Source: Chloroflexota bacterium
Lineage (GTDB): Bacteria > Chloroflexota > Anaerolineae > Aggregatilineales > J027
Direction: 5' to 3'
NCBI GenBank assembly: GCA_013112715.1
Contig: JABFGB010000017.1
Span: 1-64,000, forward strand
Length of the DNA stretch: 64,000 nucleotides
Below, piece by piece: positions 51,697 through 59,905 of the stretch. The position numbers and the translations under genes are program-made. The first letter of the stretch is position 1. Each line of letters starts with the position of its first letter. The notes below the pieces were generated by a model. It saw only the letters and a program-made list of their open reading frames with translations. It was not told the DNA's origin and did no database searches.

Positions 51697-52501
51697 TCAA
51701 GTGCAATTTCCACCCGATTTTCATTACACCCAATCACGGCTGCAAGATTTTGTAGAGTGCCCGCGCCGATTTTATTTAGCCCATATCCAGCAGCAGCGTT
51801 GGCCCTCCCCGCTGGCCGAACCGCAATCGGAAGTCGAGCAGGCCCTTGATCGGGGTGCAAGATTTCATCAGATGGTGCAGCGCCATCAACTTGGTATGTC
51901 ATTGGAGGTCTTGCAGTCCAGTGTGGCGGGGGATTCCACATTAGAGACATGGTTGCGGCGCTATCAGGAAATTTTCACCGAGCTTGGGCCATTTGAAAGA
52001 ACATGGCCTGAAGTCTCGCTTTCGACCACCGTCGCAGGCTATTCCGTCTTGGCAAAATTTGACTTAATTACCTTGCGCGGCAATGCGGTTATGGCACTGG
52101 ATTGGAAAACCGGACGTCTGACAGATCCAGTACGTTTGGGCCAGCGGATGCAGACCGTCGTGTATCTGTTGGTGCTGTATCGGGAAGCGGCGCGGTTGGT
52201 CGGACGGTCCATCGAAAAAATGGCCCTGCAATATATCCAAATCCCAACGGGTGAGACCCGCCTGTTTTCAGTAGATGAACACTCAGTTGCCTTATATGAA
52301 GCGCATATCCGCAGTGTGATTGAAGCCGTCCAGACCTCGGATTTTGCACTGACCGAAGCTGTCACCCGCTGCCGATTTTGTCTCTATCGTGGCTTATGCG
52401 GGCGGGGTCAAAGCCCTTCGGTTGTGCCGGATGAGACTGACCTTGAGGATTATTGGGGTCTTGGCGATTTGGAAAGCAACCCCTCAGTGGTGGAGTTCTA
52501 G
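51683..52501 (+). CDS. stand-alone Fe-S PD-(D/E)XK nuclease (AddB C-terminus/Cas4-like)
   Basis: 272 aa from ATG at 51683; its first 14 bases overlap the helicase gene. Cys26 (DFVECPRRFYLA) and the C-terminal Cys230, Cys233 and Cys239 (RCRFCLYRGLCG, C-x2-C-x5-C) are the four ligands of the Fe-S staple of AddB and related nucleases. His62 (RGARFHQMVQRH), Asp127 (LAKFDLITL) and Asp140-Trp-Lys142 (ALDWKTGR), then QRMQTVVYLLVLY, are the nuclease active site. In AddB the same domain is fused behind the helicase-like part. Here it is a separate protein, coupled to a UvrD helicase and RecJ. Confidence 0.9.
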   Translation: MATPNQVQFPPDFHYTQSRLQDFVECPRRFYLAHIQQQRWPSPLAEPQSEVEQALDRGARFHQMVQRHQLGMSLEVLQSSVAGDSTLETWLRRYQEIFTELGPFERTWPEVSLSTTVAGYSVLAKFDLITLRGNAVMALDWKTGRLTDPVRLGQRMQTVVYLLVLYREAARLVGRSIEKMALQYIQIPTGETRLFSVDEHSVALYEAHIRSVIEAVQTSDFALTEAVTRCRFCLYRGLCGRGQSPSVVPDETDLEDYWGLGDLESNPSVVEF

Positions 52502-52504
52502 CCT

Positions 52505-54820
52505 ATGCCCAGTAAAGAATGGCGTTACAGCCGCGATTTCACTATGCCGCCCTCATTGGACTTGCATTGGGAACTCCCCGGTGGCCCGCTTCCCACAGAA
52601 TTAATGATTTTATTGATCGAACGCGGTGTCCGAACAGCAGAAAGTGCCACCGCCTTCCTTTCTGTCGAGCATTACACCCCCGCCCTGCCATCAGATTTAC
52701 CCCATCTGGATAAGGCTGTAGAATACATTAAAAAACTGGTAAATCAAGGCAATAAGTGTATTCTTGTCTGGGGAGATTTTGATGTAGATGGGCAGACGGC
52801 GACGGCCTTGTGGGTTGAAGGACTGCGGCGCTTGGGTCTATCTGTCGAGTATCACATCCCCTCCCGTCAAACGGATTCGCATGGTGTTCAACCCCATCGC
52901 CTAAAACAGCTTATCCAAGCCACAAAGCCAGATTTGCTGCTCATCTGTGATACGGGTTCGACCGCCAACGACGCGGTGGATTACGCCAATACACAGGGCG
53001 TTCCGGTTATTATCGCCGATCATCATGAACTACTGCCCGATTTGCCTAAAGCACATGCACTGGTGAATGTCCACCATTTACCGCGTGAAGATCATCCTCT
53101 ATGCACCCTTTCCGGTGTTGGCGTCAGCTATATGGTACTGAAAGCGCTCTATGATGCGCTCGGACGGGGCAGCGAGGCCAGTCGATTTCTGGACTTGGTG
53201 GCGCTTGGTTTGGTCGCCGATGTCGTCCCTCTTATCCGTGACACCCGCTATCTATTACAATTGGGGTTGCGGGCTGCCCACCAAACGCAGCGGGTCGGTT
53301 TACTCGCCCTGTGTGAACAACTCCAACTCCTGCCCGCGACGCTAACCTCTACTGACATAGGTTTTCGCATCGCCCCACCCCTTAATGCTTTAGGGCGTTT
53401 GGATGATGCTCGCAAATCCGTCGAATTGTTAACCACCACTGACCGTACCACCGCCCAAATTTTGGCGGCACAGGCGGATGGATTTAATCGTCAGCGGCGT
53501 AATCTCACCCGGCAGACATTGGAAGCGGCTCAAGAACAAATTCAGACTGACCCGTCGCTTTTGGAATGGGAGGTACTGGTATTGAGCCATCCGAATTGGC
53601 ACAGTGGGGTGATTGGCATCGTCGCCAGCCAGCTGGCTGAACAATATCACAAACCCGTTGCATTGTTGGTCAGTGCGGATGAGGGCATTATACGCGGTTC
53701 AGTACGCGGTGCTCCCGGCTATTCGGTTGGCGAAGCCCTCACACGAATATCAGACATCCTTGAAAATTATGGCGGACATGAGGGTGCGGGAGGATTGGGA
53801 ATTCAGGCCGAACGCCTGCCCATGTTGCGCCGCCGCCTCTCCCAAGCCTTTGCCACGACCAAACAAAACGCCCCACCCCCCAGCCTATTGATCGAGGGCC
53901 AGTTGGATTTGGAACAACTCACCCTTGATTTCGGTTATCAATTACAACGTCTTGCCCCATTTGGAGAGGGCAATCCGATTCCCAATTTTTGCTCGCGTGA
54001 TCTTGCTCTCGTCAGTGCCGCCAAATTGGGGGCGGATAGCCAACACCGCCGTCTAACGATTGAAAACCGTGCCGGGTATCGCCAAACAGTTTTGTGGTGG
54101 AACAGCGCCGAACTACCCCTACCCGAAGGTCGCTTTGATTTAGCCTATACACTCGATGTCACCACCTATAAAGGTGAGCGTCAGTTGCAGATCGTTTTAG
54201 AGGATTGGGTACAGATTGAAGCGCCAGCCCTCTCACTCCGCCTGCCACCCGAAATACTAGATTGCCGTACCGGATCCCCCGCTGAAGTATTGGCGCAGGT
54301 GCGGGCTAGCGATCCAGATGCACAAATTTGGGCTGAAGGTTTTCCGAAAGCACAGTCTCTGGGCCTGCCATTAAGTGAACTCCTCCCCGCCGAAACATTG
54401 GTAATTTTAACCGCGCCTCCCACTCCTGAACGGTTAGCCGAGGCGATGGAAAAAGTCCATCCGCGTCGGGTCTATTGGGTAGCTGCCCCTCCACCCCTAA
54501 TGACGCTCACCGATTACTTGGGACTATTGGGAAAGCTGGCAGAGGTCATCGTGACTCAACAAGATGGTCAGGCATCCGTCAGTCAATTTGTAGAGCGGCT
54601 TGGGCAATCCCCCACCGTGATTCGACTTGGCTTTGAATATCTCGCTGCATCCGGCACGTTCGGGGTGCAAATTGGGTCGCGTGGCAAGATTACTTTGACG
54701 GCAAGCTCTTACCCATCCAATGATAAAATGAGCCTCTATGAGCGACTCGAACAGGCATGGAATGAATCTGTTGCTTATCGAAATTATCTGCGACGGGTTG
54801 ACCCGCACACACTCCTATAA
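52505..54820 (+). CDS. recJ: single-stranded-DNA exonuclease RecJ
   Basis: 771 aa, longer than E. coli RecJ (577 aa). The DHH phosphoesterase core has LVWGDFDVDGQTATAL (motif I), LLICDTGSTANDAVDYA (II) and VIIADHHELLPD (DHH motif III), with VALGLVADVVPL (IV). The DHHA1 domain ends in ILENYGGHEGAGGLGI, and an OB-type domain follows (LAPFGEGNPIPNF, RLTIENRAGYRQTVLWWN). A C-terminal extension of about 170 residues (after about 590) has no recognised family. It degrades ssDNA 5' to 3'. It starts three bases after the Fe-S nuclease gene, so processing of both strand polarities is encoded together. Confidence 0.9.
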   Translation: MPSKEWRYSRDFTMPPSLDLHWELPGGPLPTELMILLIERGVRTAESATAFLSVEHYTPALPSDLPHLDKAVEYIKKLVNQGNKCILVWGDFDVDGQTATALWVEGLRRLGLSVEYHIPSRQTDSHGVQPHRLKQLIQATKPDLLLICDTGSTANDAVDYANTQGVPVIIADHHELLPDLPKAHALVNVHHLPREDHPLCTLSGVGVSYMVLKALYDALGRGSEASRFLDLVALGLVADVVPLIRDTRYLLQLGLRAAHQTQRVGLLALCEQLQLLPATLTSTDIGFRIAPPLNALGRLDDARKSVELLTTTDRTTAQILAAQADGFNRQRRNLTRQTLEAAQEQIQTDPSLLEWEVLVLSHPNWHSGVIGIVASQLAEQYHKPVALLVSADEGIIRGSVRGAPGYSVGEALTRISDILENYGGHEGAGGLGIQAERLPMLRRRLSQAFATTKQNAPPPSLLIEGQLDLEQLTLDFGYQLQRLAPFGEGNPIPNFCSRDLALVSAAKLGADSQHRRLTIENRAGYRQTVLWWNSAELPLPEGRFDLAYTLDVTTYKGERQLQIVLEDWVQIEAPALSLRLPPEILDCRTGSPAEVLAQVRASDPDAQIWAEGFPKAQSLGLPLSELLPAETLVILTAPPTPERLAEAMEKVHPRRVYWVAAPPPLMTLTDYLGLLGKLAEVIVTQQDGQASVSQFVERLGQSPTVIRLGFEYLAASGTFGVQIGSRGKITLTASSYPSNDKMSLYERLEQAWNESVAYRNYLRRVDPHTLL

Positions 54821-54826
54821 ATCCCT

Positions 54827-55438
54827 ATGGTTGTCTATCCTGTACCTAAAGAACGCATCCGTATCGAATATCAGGTCTCTAATTCCCGTTTTTTTGGCAC
54901 GATTGGCCGCGCCGATACCATTGAGCAGGCCAAAACATTTATACAGACCGTCCGCGATGAAATGCCAGATGCCACCCATCATGTCTATGCCTTCAAAATC
55001 GGTTATGGCGGAAGTGTGACTGAAGGCATGAGCGATGATGGTGAACCTTCGGGCACGGCTGGCCCACCTGCTCTCGCCGTGATTCGGGGATCGAATATTG
55101 GGGATGTGGTATTGGTCATTACACGCTATTTTGGCGGCACAAAATTGGGGACGGGGGGGTTGGTTCATGCCTATGGTCAAACCGCCCGCGAAGCTGTCAG
55201 CGCCATGCCAACTGAACTCAAAACTACCCGCCGTACCGTCGGAATCGAAATCCCCTATGCCCTCTTTGAACGGGTCAAAATTCTCATGAGTAATTACGAC
55301 TGTCAGATCGAAACTGAGGATTTTGGGGCGGAAATACTGCTGATTTTGCGCATCGCTGAGGATGATTTCGCCCCCTTTACCGATGCCCTGCGTGAACTGA
55401 CTGCTGGACGGATTACCCCCCTGCTGCTTGACGAGTAA
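54827..55438 (+). CDS. IMPACT/YigZ-family protein
   Basis: 203 aa. The N-terminal UPF0029/IMPACT domain (about 1-120) has the family blocks SRFFGTIGRADTIEQAKTF, DATHHVYAFKIG, SDDGEPSGTAGPPALAVI and VITRYFGGTKLGTGGLVHAYG. A C-terminal DUF1949-like domain follows (about 130-203). The family is widely conserved and may be linked to translation or RNA, but its activity is not settled. It starts six bases after recJ and is the last gene of the five-gene operon. Confidence 0.93.
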   Translation: MVVYPVPKERIRIEYQVSNSRFFGTIGRADTIEQAKTFIQTVRDEMPDATHHVYAFKIGYGGSVTEGMSDDGEPSGTAGPPALAVIRGSNIGDVVLVITRYFGGTKLGTGGLVHAYGQTAREAVSAMPTELKTTRRTVGIEIPYALFERVKILMSNYDCQIETEDFGAEILLILRIAEDDFAPFTDALRELTAGRITPLLLDE

Positions 55439-55556
55439 CCGTGCAGAATTTCTTATATTGCTCCTATCTTGTTCATAAATTTCTCCTACACATCGGCGCT
55501 ATTCTAAGAGCATAGATGACAAGCACTATCTCAAAGAGAAATCTCGGAGGTATTGT

Positions 55557-56009
55557 ATGAACAAGATTGCTCGTTGGAATCCAATTCGTGAAATGATGAC
55601 CATGCAAAGTGCGCTTGACCGTCTGTTTGATGAGACATGGCATCCTTTTGACAGCCGTCTCAGCGACTTCGGGTTAGCGATTGACGTTGACGAAAACGAC
55701 CAGAGCTATGTCGTTAAGACCGACTTGCCGGGTGTACAAGCCGAGAACATCCACGTGCGGATGGATGGGGATTTCCTAAATATTGAGGCTGAAATTCCAG
55801 AGCAAGTTGAGGAAAAGAAGGAAGGCCGCACACTGATCAAGGAACGTCGCTATGGTAAGTTCAGCCGCCGTGTCCATATTCCGCAGGCGATCAATGCCGA
55901 CGATGTTGATGCCAACTTTGAAAACGGGGTGCTGACCCTAACCTTACCCAAATCGCCGGAAGTCCAACCTCGTCAAATTGCCATAAAGAGCGGCAATGGT
56001 AAGAAGTAA
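55557..56009 (+). CDS. small heat-shock protein, Hsp20/alpha-crystallin family
   Basis: 150 aa with a strong GGAGG before the start. The N-terminal arm (IARWNPIREMMTMQSALDRL) is followed by the alpha-crystallin domain (about 40-130): LAIDVDENDQSYVVKTDLPG and ENIHVRMDGDFLNIEAEIPE, ending with FENGVLTLTLPK and the usual A/G-x-x-x-x-L-x-L-x-L motif. It binds unfolding proteins as an ATP-independent chaperone. No CIRCE element was seen in the 118 bases upstream. A terminator follows. Confidence 0.95.
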   Translation: MNKIARWNPIREMMTMQSALDRLFDETWHPFDSRLSDFGLAIDVDENDQSYVVKTDLPGVQAENIHVRMDGDFLNIEAEIPEQVEEKKEGRTLIKERRYGKFSRRVHIPQAINADDVDANFENGVLTLTLPKSPEVQPRQIAIKSGNGKK

Positions 56010-56025
56010 GCTGAGATCGTTCCTG

Positions 56026-56069
56026 AGAGGCGGAGCATAACACGATAACATCATTTCTCCGCCTCTTTT
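56026..56069 (+). terminator. Rho-independent terminator after hsp20
   Basis: AGAGGCGGAG (56026-56035) pairs with CTCCGCCTCT (56057-56066), with a 21-base loop and a short T run. It lies just before the convergent glycosyltransferase stop. Confidence 0.7.
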
Positions 56070-56074
56070 CACCT

Positions 56075-57400
56075 CTACAATCGCGCCACATCTTCCAAAG
56101 TTACTGTGATTCCAACACCCTCGGGGCGACAGATGGCTGTTTTTCGTTCTGCCAACAATCCAACTAGCTCGGCTGCCGTCGCTGGGCCGTTACATCGCTG
56201 ATAGCTTACCTGAATCCGCCGTGCTGCCTCTCGATAAGTGGAATCATTCAGGATCGCTTCGATAGATTTACGCAGACGACGCGGCGTGGCTTCACGGGGA
56301 CGCATCCGAATCCCCACCCCACTCGCCTTGACCCGTCCTGCCGATTCCGGTTGGTCAGCGCTATTCGGAATAACGACCAGCGGGAGTCCATGCAGCAAGG
56401 CTTCTGTGACGGTATTGTTGCCACCATGACTGACCACCGCTTGTACTTTATCTAACAACGCAAGTTGGGGTACAAAATTTCGCACCAAAACATTCGGCGG
56501 TGCATCCGCATATTTGTTGACATTGCCTTCCCTGCCGATTGCCATCACCATTTTCCAATTCGCGCCGCGTGCCGCCTCAATTGCGTTACGAAAAATATCT
56601 GTGCCATCTACAATCGTTCCCATCGAAACATACACGGTGGGACGTCCGTCATCTAGCCATGCCCAATCAAAATTGTCGTGGACTTCACCACGTTCACCTG
56701 TCGTGACTGGCCCAATGTACATCAACTGTTTGGGGACGGCCCGGCGCGGATATTCATACGCTTCGGTAGTGGGCACTAATGCGAGATAGGGTGAATGGGC
56801 CAGCATCGCCCCTTGCGCCGAAGGCAATCCATATTGGCGACGAACTCGATTGACGATGCGATCATAACGCCACAGTACCCCTTTCATTCCCAAGCCATAA
56901 ATAGGCCACAGCCAACGTCGCGCATCATCTTCTGGGTACCAATCTATTCCCATTCCATAGGGGGGCGCGTCCGGTGAAACATAAGTGTTTACAATGGCAC
57001 AATAACTGGCATAGGGGAGTTGACAAATCTCCGCAGCGATTGGCCCAGCATATAAATTCAAGTCCGTCAGCAAAATATCGGGCTGAAAATCTTCGACATG
57101 TTTCACCAATGCGGCAGTGAGTTCCGTAAGGTGCATGAAAAAATAGGATTGGGGTGGATGGCGTTTGATCTGCGACAGCCATCCCGCTGGTCTACGCAGA
57201 TATTCCAATGCCTGTGCAATTGCCCCGTCTGGATAGGGCATAGTCAGCGGTTCAAGGCCTGCCCGACGCAGTTGGATATGATACGACCCATCCGTTGCGA
57301 CCCGAATTTGATGACCTTCTTGCTGAAGTGCTTGCGCAATGGCAATCATCGGATTGATATGTCCGGATGCAGGCAACACGCTAATTAAAATTTTCGCCAT
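56075..57400 (-). CDS. GT1-family (MGT/UGT-like) glycosyltransferase
   Basis: 441 aa. The N-terminal acceptor domain starts MAKILISVLPASGHINPMIA, with the conserved GHINP of macrolide/UDP-glycosyltransferases. The C-terminal donor domain has TVYVSMGTIVDGTDIFRNAI, then VRNFVPQLALLDKVQAVVSH and GGNNTVTEALLHGLPLVVIP, followed by SADQPESAGRV. It should transfer a sugar from a nucleotide donor to a small molecule, lipid or sterol-like acceptor. AAAGAGA lies before the start, and a divergent promoter region separates it from the kinase gene. Confidence 0.9.
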   Translation of the reverse strand: MAKILISVLPASGHINPMIAIAQALQQEGHQIRVATDGSYHIQLRRAGLEPLTMPYPDGAIAQALEYLRRPAGWLSQIKRHPPQSYFFMHLTELTAALVKHVEDFQPDILLTDLNLYAGPIAAEICQLPYASYCAIVNTYVSPDAPPYGMGIDWYPEDDARRWLWPIYGLGMKGVLWRYDRIVNRVRRQYGLPSAQGAMLAHSPYLALVPTTEAYEYPRRAVPKQLMYIGPVTTGERGEVHDNFDWAWLDDGRPTVYVSMGTIVDGTDIFRNAIEAARGANWKMVMAIGREGNVNKYADAPPNVLVRNFVPQLALLDKVQAVVSHGGNNTVTEALLHGLPLVVIPNSADQPESAGRVKASGVGIRMRPREATPRRLRKSIEAILNDSTYREAARRIQVSYQRCNGPATAAELVGLLAERKTAICRPEGVGITVTLEDVARL

Positions 57401-57415
57401 TCATTTCTCTTTCAA

Positions 57416-57444
57416 TTGACAGGTATCACGACCCGCAATACACT
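57416..57444 (+). promoter_or_regulatory. promoter for the Ser/Thr kinase gene
   Basis: TTGACA (57416-57421) and TACACT (57439-57444) are exactly 17 bases apart, with the kinase start at 57478. The site lies in the short gap after the divergent glycosyltransferase start. Confidence 0.7.
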
Positions 57445-57477
57445 CTGTTGGGACAAACGCCGGAGGATACCACACGC

Positions 57478-59802
57478 ATGTCAGATGTGTTATTGGGTCA
57501 AACAATTGCCAGCCATTATCGCTTTGATGCACATATGGGGGAAGGCACTTTTGCCAGAGTCTACCGTGTGCATGATACACGTCGTAGTGTAGATTTAGCG
57601 GCAAAGGTACTGCGGCCCGAAATCGCCCATGATCCCCATTTGGTGAAACGCTTCCGGCGTGAAGGTGAAGTTCTGTCCCGGCTCCAACACCCCAATATCG
57701 TGCGATATTATGATCTCATTGAAGCCGATGACCTCGTCTTCATTTTAATGGATTATGTGCCGGGTGAAACGTTGCAGACCACCCTTTATAATCTGGGTCG
57801 TCCCCTCACCCCCTATGAATCACTGGAATTTCTCAAACCTCTAACCGCCGCTCTCAATTTTGCCCATAATGAAAATGTCATCCACCGTGATCTAAAACCT
57901 GCCAATATCCTACTCCATCGTAACGGGTCATTATTTGTGACAGATTTTGGCATTGCACGGTTACTGGATGATCCCGGTATGCTCTCGACGCTCGGCTTGG
58001 CAATGGGGACTCCAATTTATATGGCCCCAGAGCAAATTCTGGACGAAGGAATTACAGCGGAGACAGATATCTATTCGCTTGGGGTAATTCTCTATCAAAT
58101 GCTGACCGGGCTTGTGCCATTTGGTGGACAGCATCCAGCCGCACAGGGATCAACCGTCTCAGAGCGAATTACCTATGAACATCTCTATATTTCTCCGGCT
58201 CCCATGCGACGGCACGAGGCGCGTATTCCAGATGCGGTAGACGAAGTTGTCCTACAATGTCTTGCCAAAAAGCCGAGTAGCCGTCCAAAATCCGCTCGAT
58301 CTGTTTATGAGGCAATGGCAGAGGCACTCGGAGCACCTCCACTCGAAACGGATAGCATCATTTCGTCAGAACTAAACATTGCCAGTGTGCCTGATGAACT
58401 ACGTCTCCCTGAAGTGTCCCAGTTTGTTAAATCACCAACGATTGAGCCGTCCCATAATACAGATACTGATGATACCGAGCCTGTGCCAGTGATTGCGGAC
58501 GTAGCGAAACCTCCTACAGCTGAGATAACACCTGTCGGTTTACATCCTGAGCGCCTGCGTGATACCACTCGATCATCTCATCAAGAAATCACAGTTATCG
58601 CTACTCCGAAACTTGGCTTTGATACTTATATCGCCTCGCCTCGTCCGCCAATTACAGCCAGTCCCACCCTGCCGTCTTTTACTCCACCCTCTGGCCCAAA
58701 CAGCCCAACGCAGTTTTCTACGCCAATCGAGATGGTACCCCATGCTAAAAACACACCAAATTATTGGATGTGGGGGGTCGTGACAGGGGCGTTGGTGTTA
58801 TTTTCCTGCGCGGCAATTGCGCTCTATATCTTAAATCCATTTGGCAATGGTGGTCGGAACGCAGGCACAGATGAAAACTTCCCCTCGGTTACTCCCATGC
58901 CTATTACCTCGGGCGCCGTAACCCCCAGCCCTGCGACGCTTGCCAATGTCGGAATACTCCCAACGGATGACATAGGCCTCAGTGGTCAGAAAGTCGCATT
59001 TGCTTCGCGCCGTTCTGGAAACCTCGATATTTATACGGTCAACCCCGATGGTTCGGATGTCCAAAAAATTACCCAAGACCCTGATCTTCAAGAGACTGGC
59101 CCTGCTTGGTCGCCGGATGGCACGCGCATCGCTTTTTATGCGTATGAGGGGGCGTCTGGCAATGGGGATATTTATGTCATGAACGCGGATGGCAGCGACA
59201 TTATCAATTTGACCAATAGTCCTTCTGATGATGACCGTTATGTTACGTGGTCACCCGATGGGTCACGGCTTGCTTTTCATAGTAACCGCCCCGGCGAGGT
59301 GGACGGCAGCCGCGATTTTGAAATTTATGTGTATTCTTTTGAGACCAATGAAGTTGTCCAAATCACATTTAACGACACATTCGATTTGGGGCCAGATTGG
59401 TCGCCGGATGGGTCTTTGATCGCTTTTCATCGGCTTGAACGCAATAAATATCGAATTTATGCGATTCGACCTGATGGTACAGGTGGTCGCTTGTTGTCGC
59501 CGGATGATTCGGGAGATGCGTATTTTCCTACTTGGTCGCCGGATGGGTCGTCTATTGCGTTTCACGTGGATGAAGGGTCATTCTTCCAGATTTATTTGAT
59601 GGACGTGGATGGGTCGAATGTGCGGCCATTGATGGAGGCAATTTTTGATGACCAGTTTCCTGATTGGTCGTCGGATGGGTCGAGAATTGTTTTTCAGCGT
59701 GATCAGCAGGGGGTAGTTGGGGTTTATGTTTATGGGTTGGTAGATGGGGGTGTGAGTGAGATTATGAAGCCGTTGGGTGACTTTCTTCCGGATTGGCATT
59801 GA
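57478..59802 (+). CDS. membrane Ser/Thr protein kinase with C-terminal PD40 propeller
   Basis: 774 aa from ATG at 57478, with GGAGGA ten bases upstream. The kinase domain (14-290) has GEGTFARVYRVHD, Lys43 in LAAKVLRPE, the catalytic loop IHRDLKPANILL (Asp138), Asp156 in VTDFGIARLL and the activation/APE segment GTPIYMAPEQI. A variable Pro/Thr-rich linker precedes one membrane helix near 430-450 (WGVVTGALVLFSCAAIALYIL). Outside the membrane is a PD40/TolB propeller of about six blades (PAWSPDGTRIAFY, VTWSPDGSRLAFHS, PDWSPDGSLIAFHR). It looks like a PknB-type receptor kinase that senses ligand through the propeller. Confidence 0.93.
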   Translation: MSDVLLGQTIASHYRFDAHMGEGTFARVYRVHDTRRSVDLAAKVLRPEIAHDPHLVKRFRREGEVLSRLQHPNIVRYYDLIEADDLVFILMDYVPGETLQTTLYNLGRPLTPYESLEFLKPLTAALNFAHNENVIHRDLKPANILLHRNGSLFVTDFGIARLLDDPGMLSTLGLAMGTPIYMAPEQILDEGITAETDIYSLGVILYQMLTGLVPFGGQHPAAQGSTVSERITYEHLYISPAPMRRHEARIPDAVDEVVLQCLAKKPSSRPKSARSVYEAMAEALGAPPLETDSIISSELNIASVPDELRLPEVSQFVKSPTIEPSHNTDTDDTEPVPVIADVAKPPTAEITPVGLHPERLRDTTRSSHQEITVIATPKLGFDTYIASPRPPITASPTLPSFTPPSGPNSPTQFSTPIEMVPHAKNTPNYWMWGVVTGALVLFSCAAIALYILNPFGNGGRNAGTDENFPSVTPMPITSGAVTPSPATLANVGILPTDDIGLSGQKVAFASRRSGNLDIYTVNPDGSDVQKITQDPDLQETGPAWSPDGTRIAFYAYEGASGNGDIYVMNADGSDIINLTNSPSDDDRYVTWSPDGSRLAFHSNRPGEVDGSRDFEIYVYSFETNEVVQITFNDTFDLGPDWSPDGSLIAFHRLERNKYRIYAIRPDGTGGRLLSPDDSGDAYFPTWSPDGSSIAFHVDEGSFFQIYLMDVDGSNVRPLMEAIFDDQFPDWSSDGSRIVFQRDQQGVVGVYVYGLVDGGVSEIMKPLGDFLPDWH
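59107..59690 (+). repeat. DNA-level repeat of the propeller blade motif
   Basis: TGGTCGCCGGATGG or close variants recur at about 59107, 59248, 59398, 59533 and 59664, roughly every 130-150 bases, encoding WSPDG. The near-identical codons suggest recent blade duplication or strong homogenisation. Confidence 0.75.
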
Positions 59803-59860
59803 TTTGTCTTGGCGCGTGTTTTTCTTTCATGACTATGCGCAATACTACATCCTAAGGAAT

Positions 59861-59885
59861 AAAAAGGACAGGAAATCCTGCCCTT
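59861..59885 (-). terminator. Rho-independent terminator of the LCP gene
   Basis: On the minus strand AAGGGCAGG and CCTGTCCTT (one G-T wobble) form a 9-bp stem with a 4-base loop, followed by TTTATT. It lies 20 bases after the LCP stop. Confidence 0.8.
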
Positions 59886-59905
59886 CCAATATTCGTCCAG
59901 CTACA

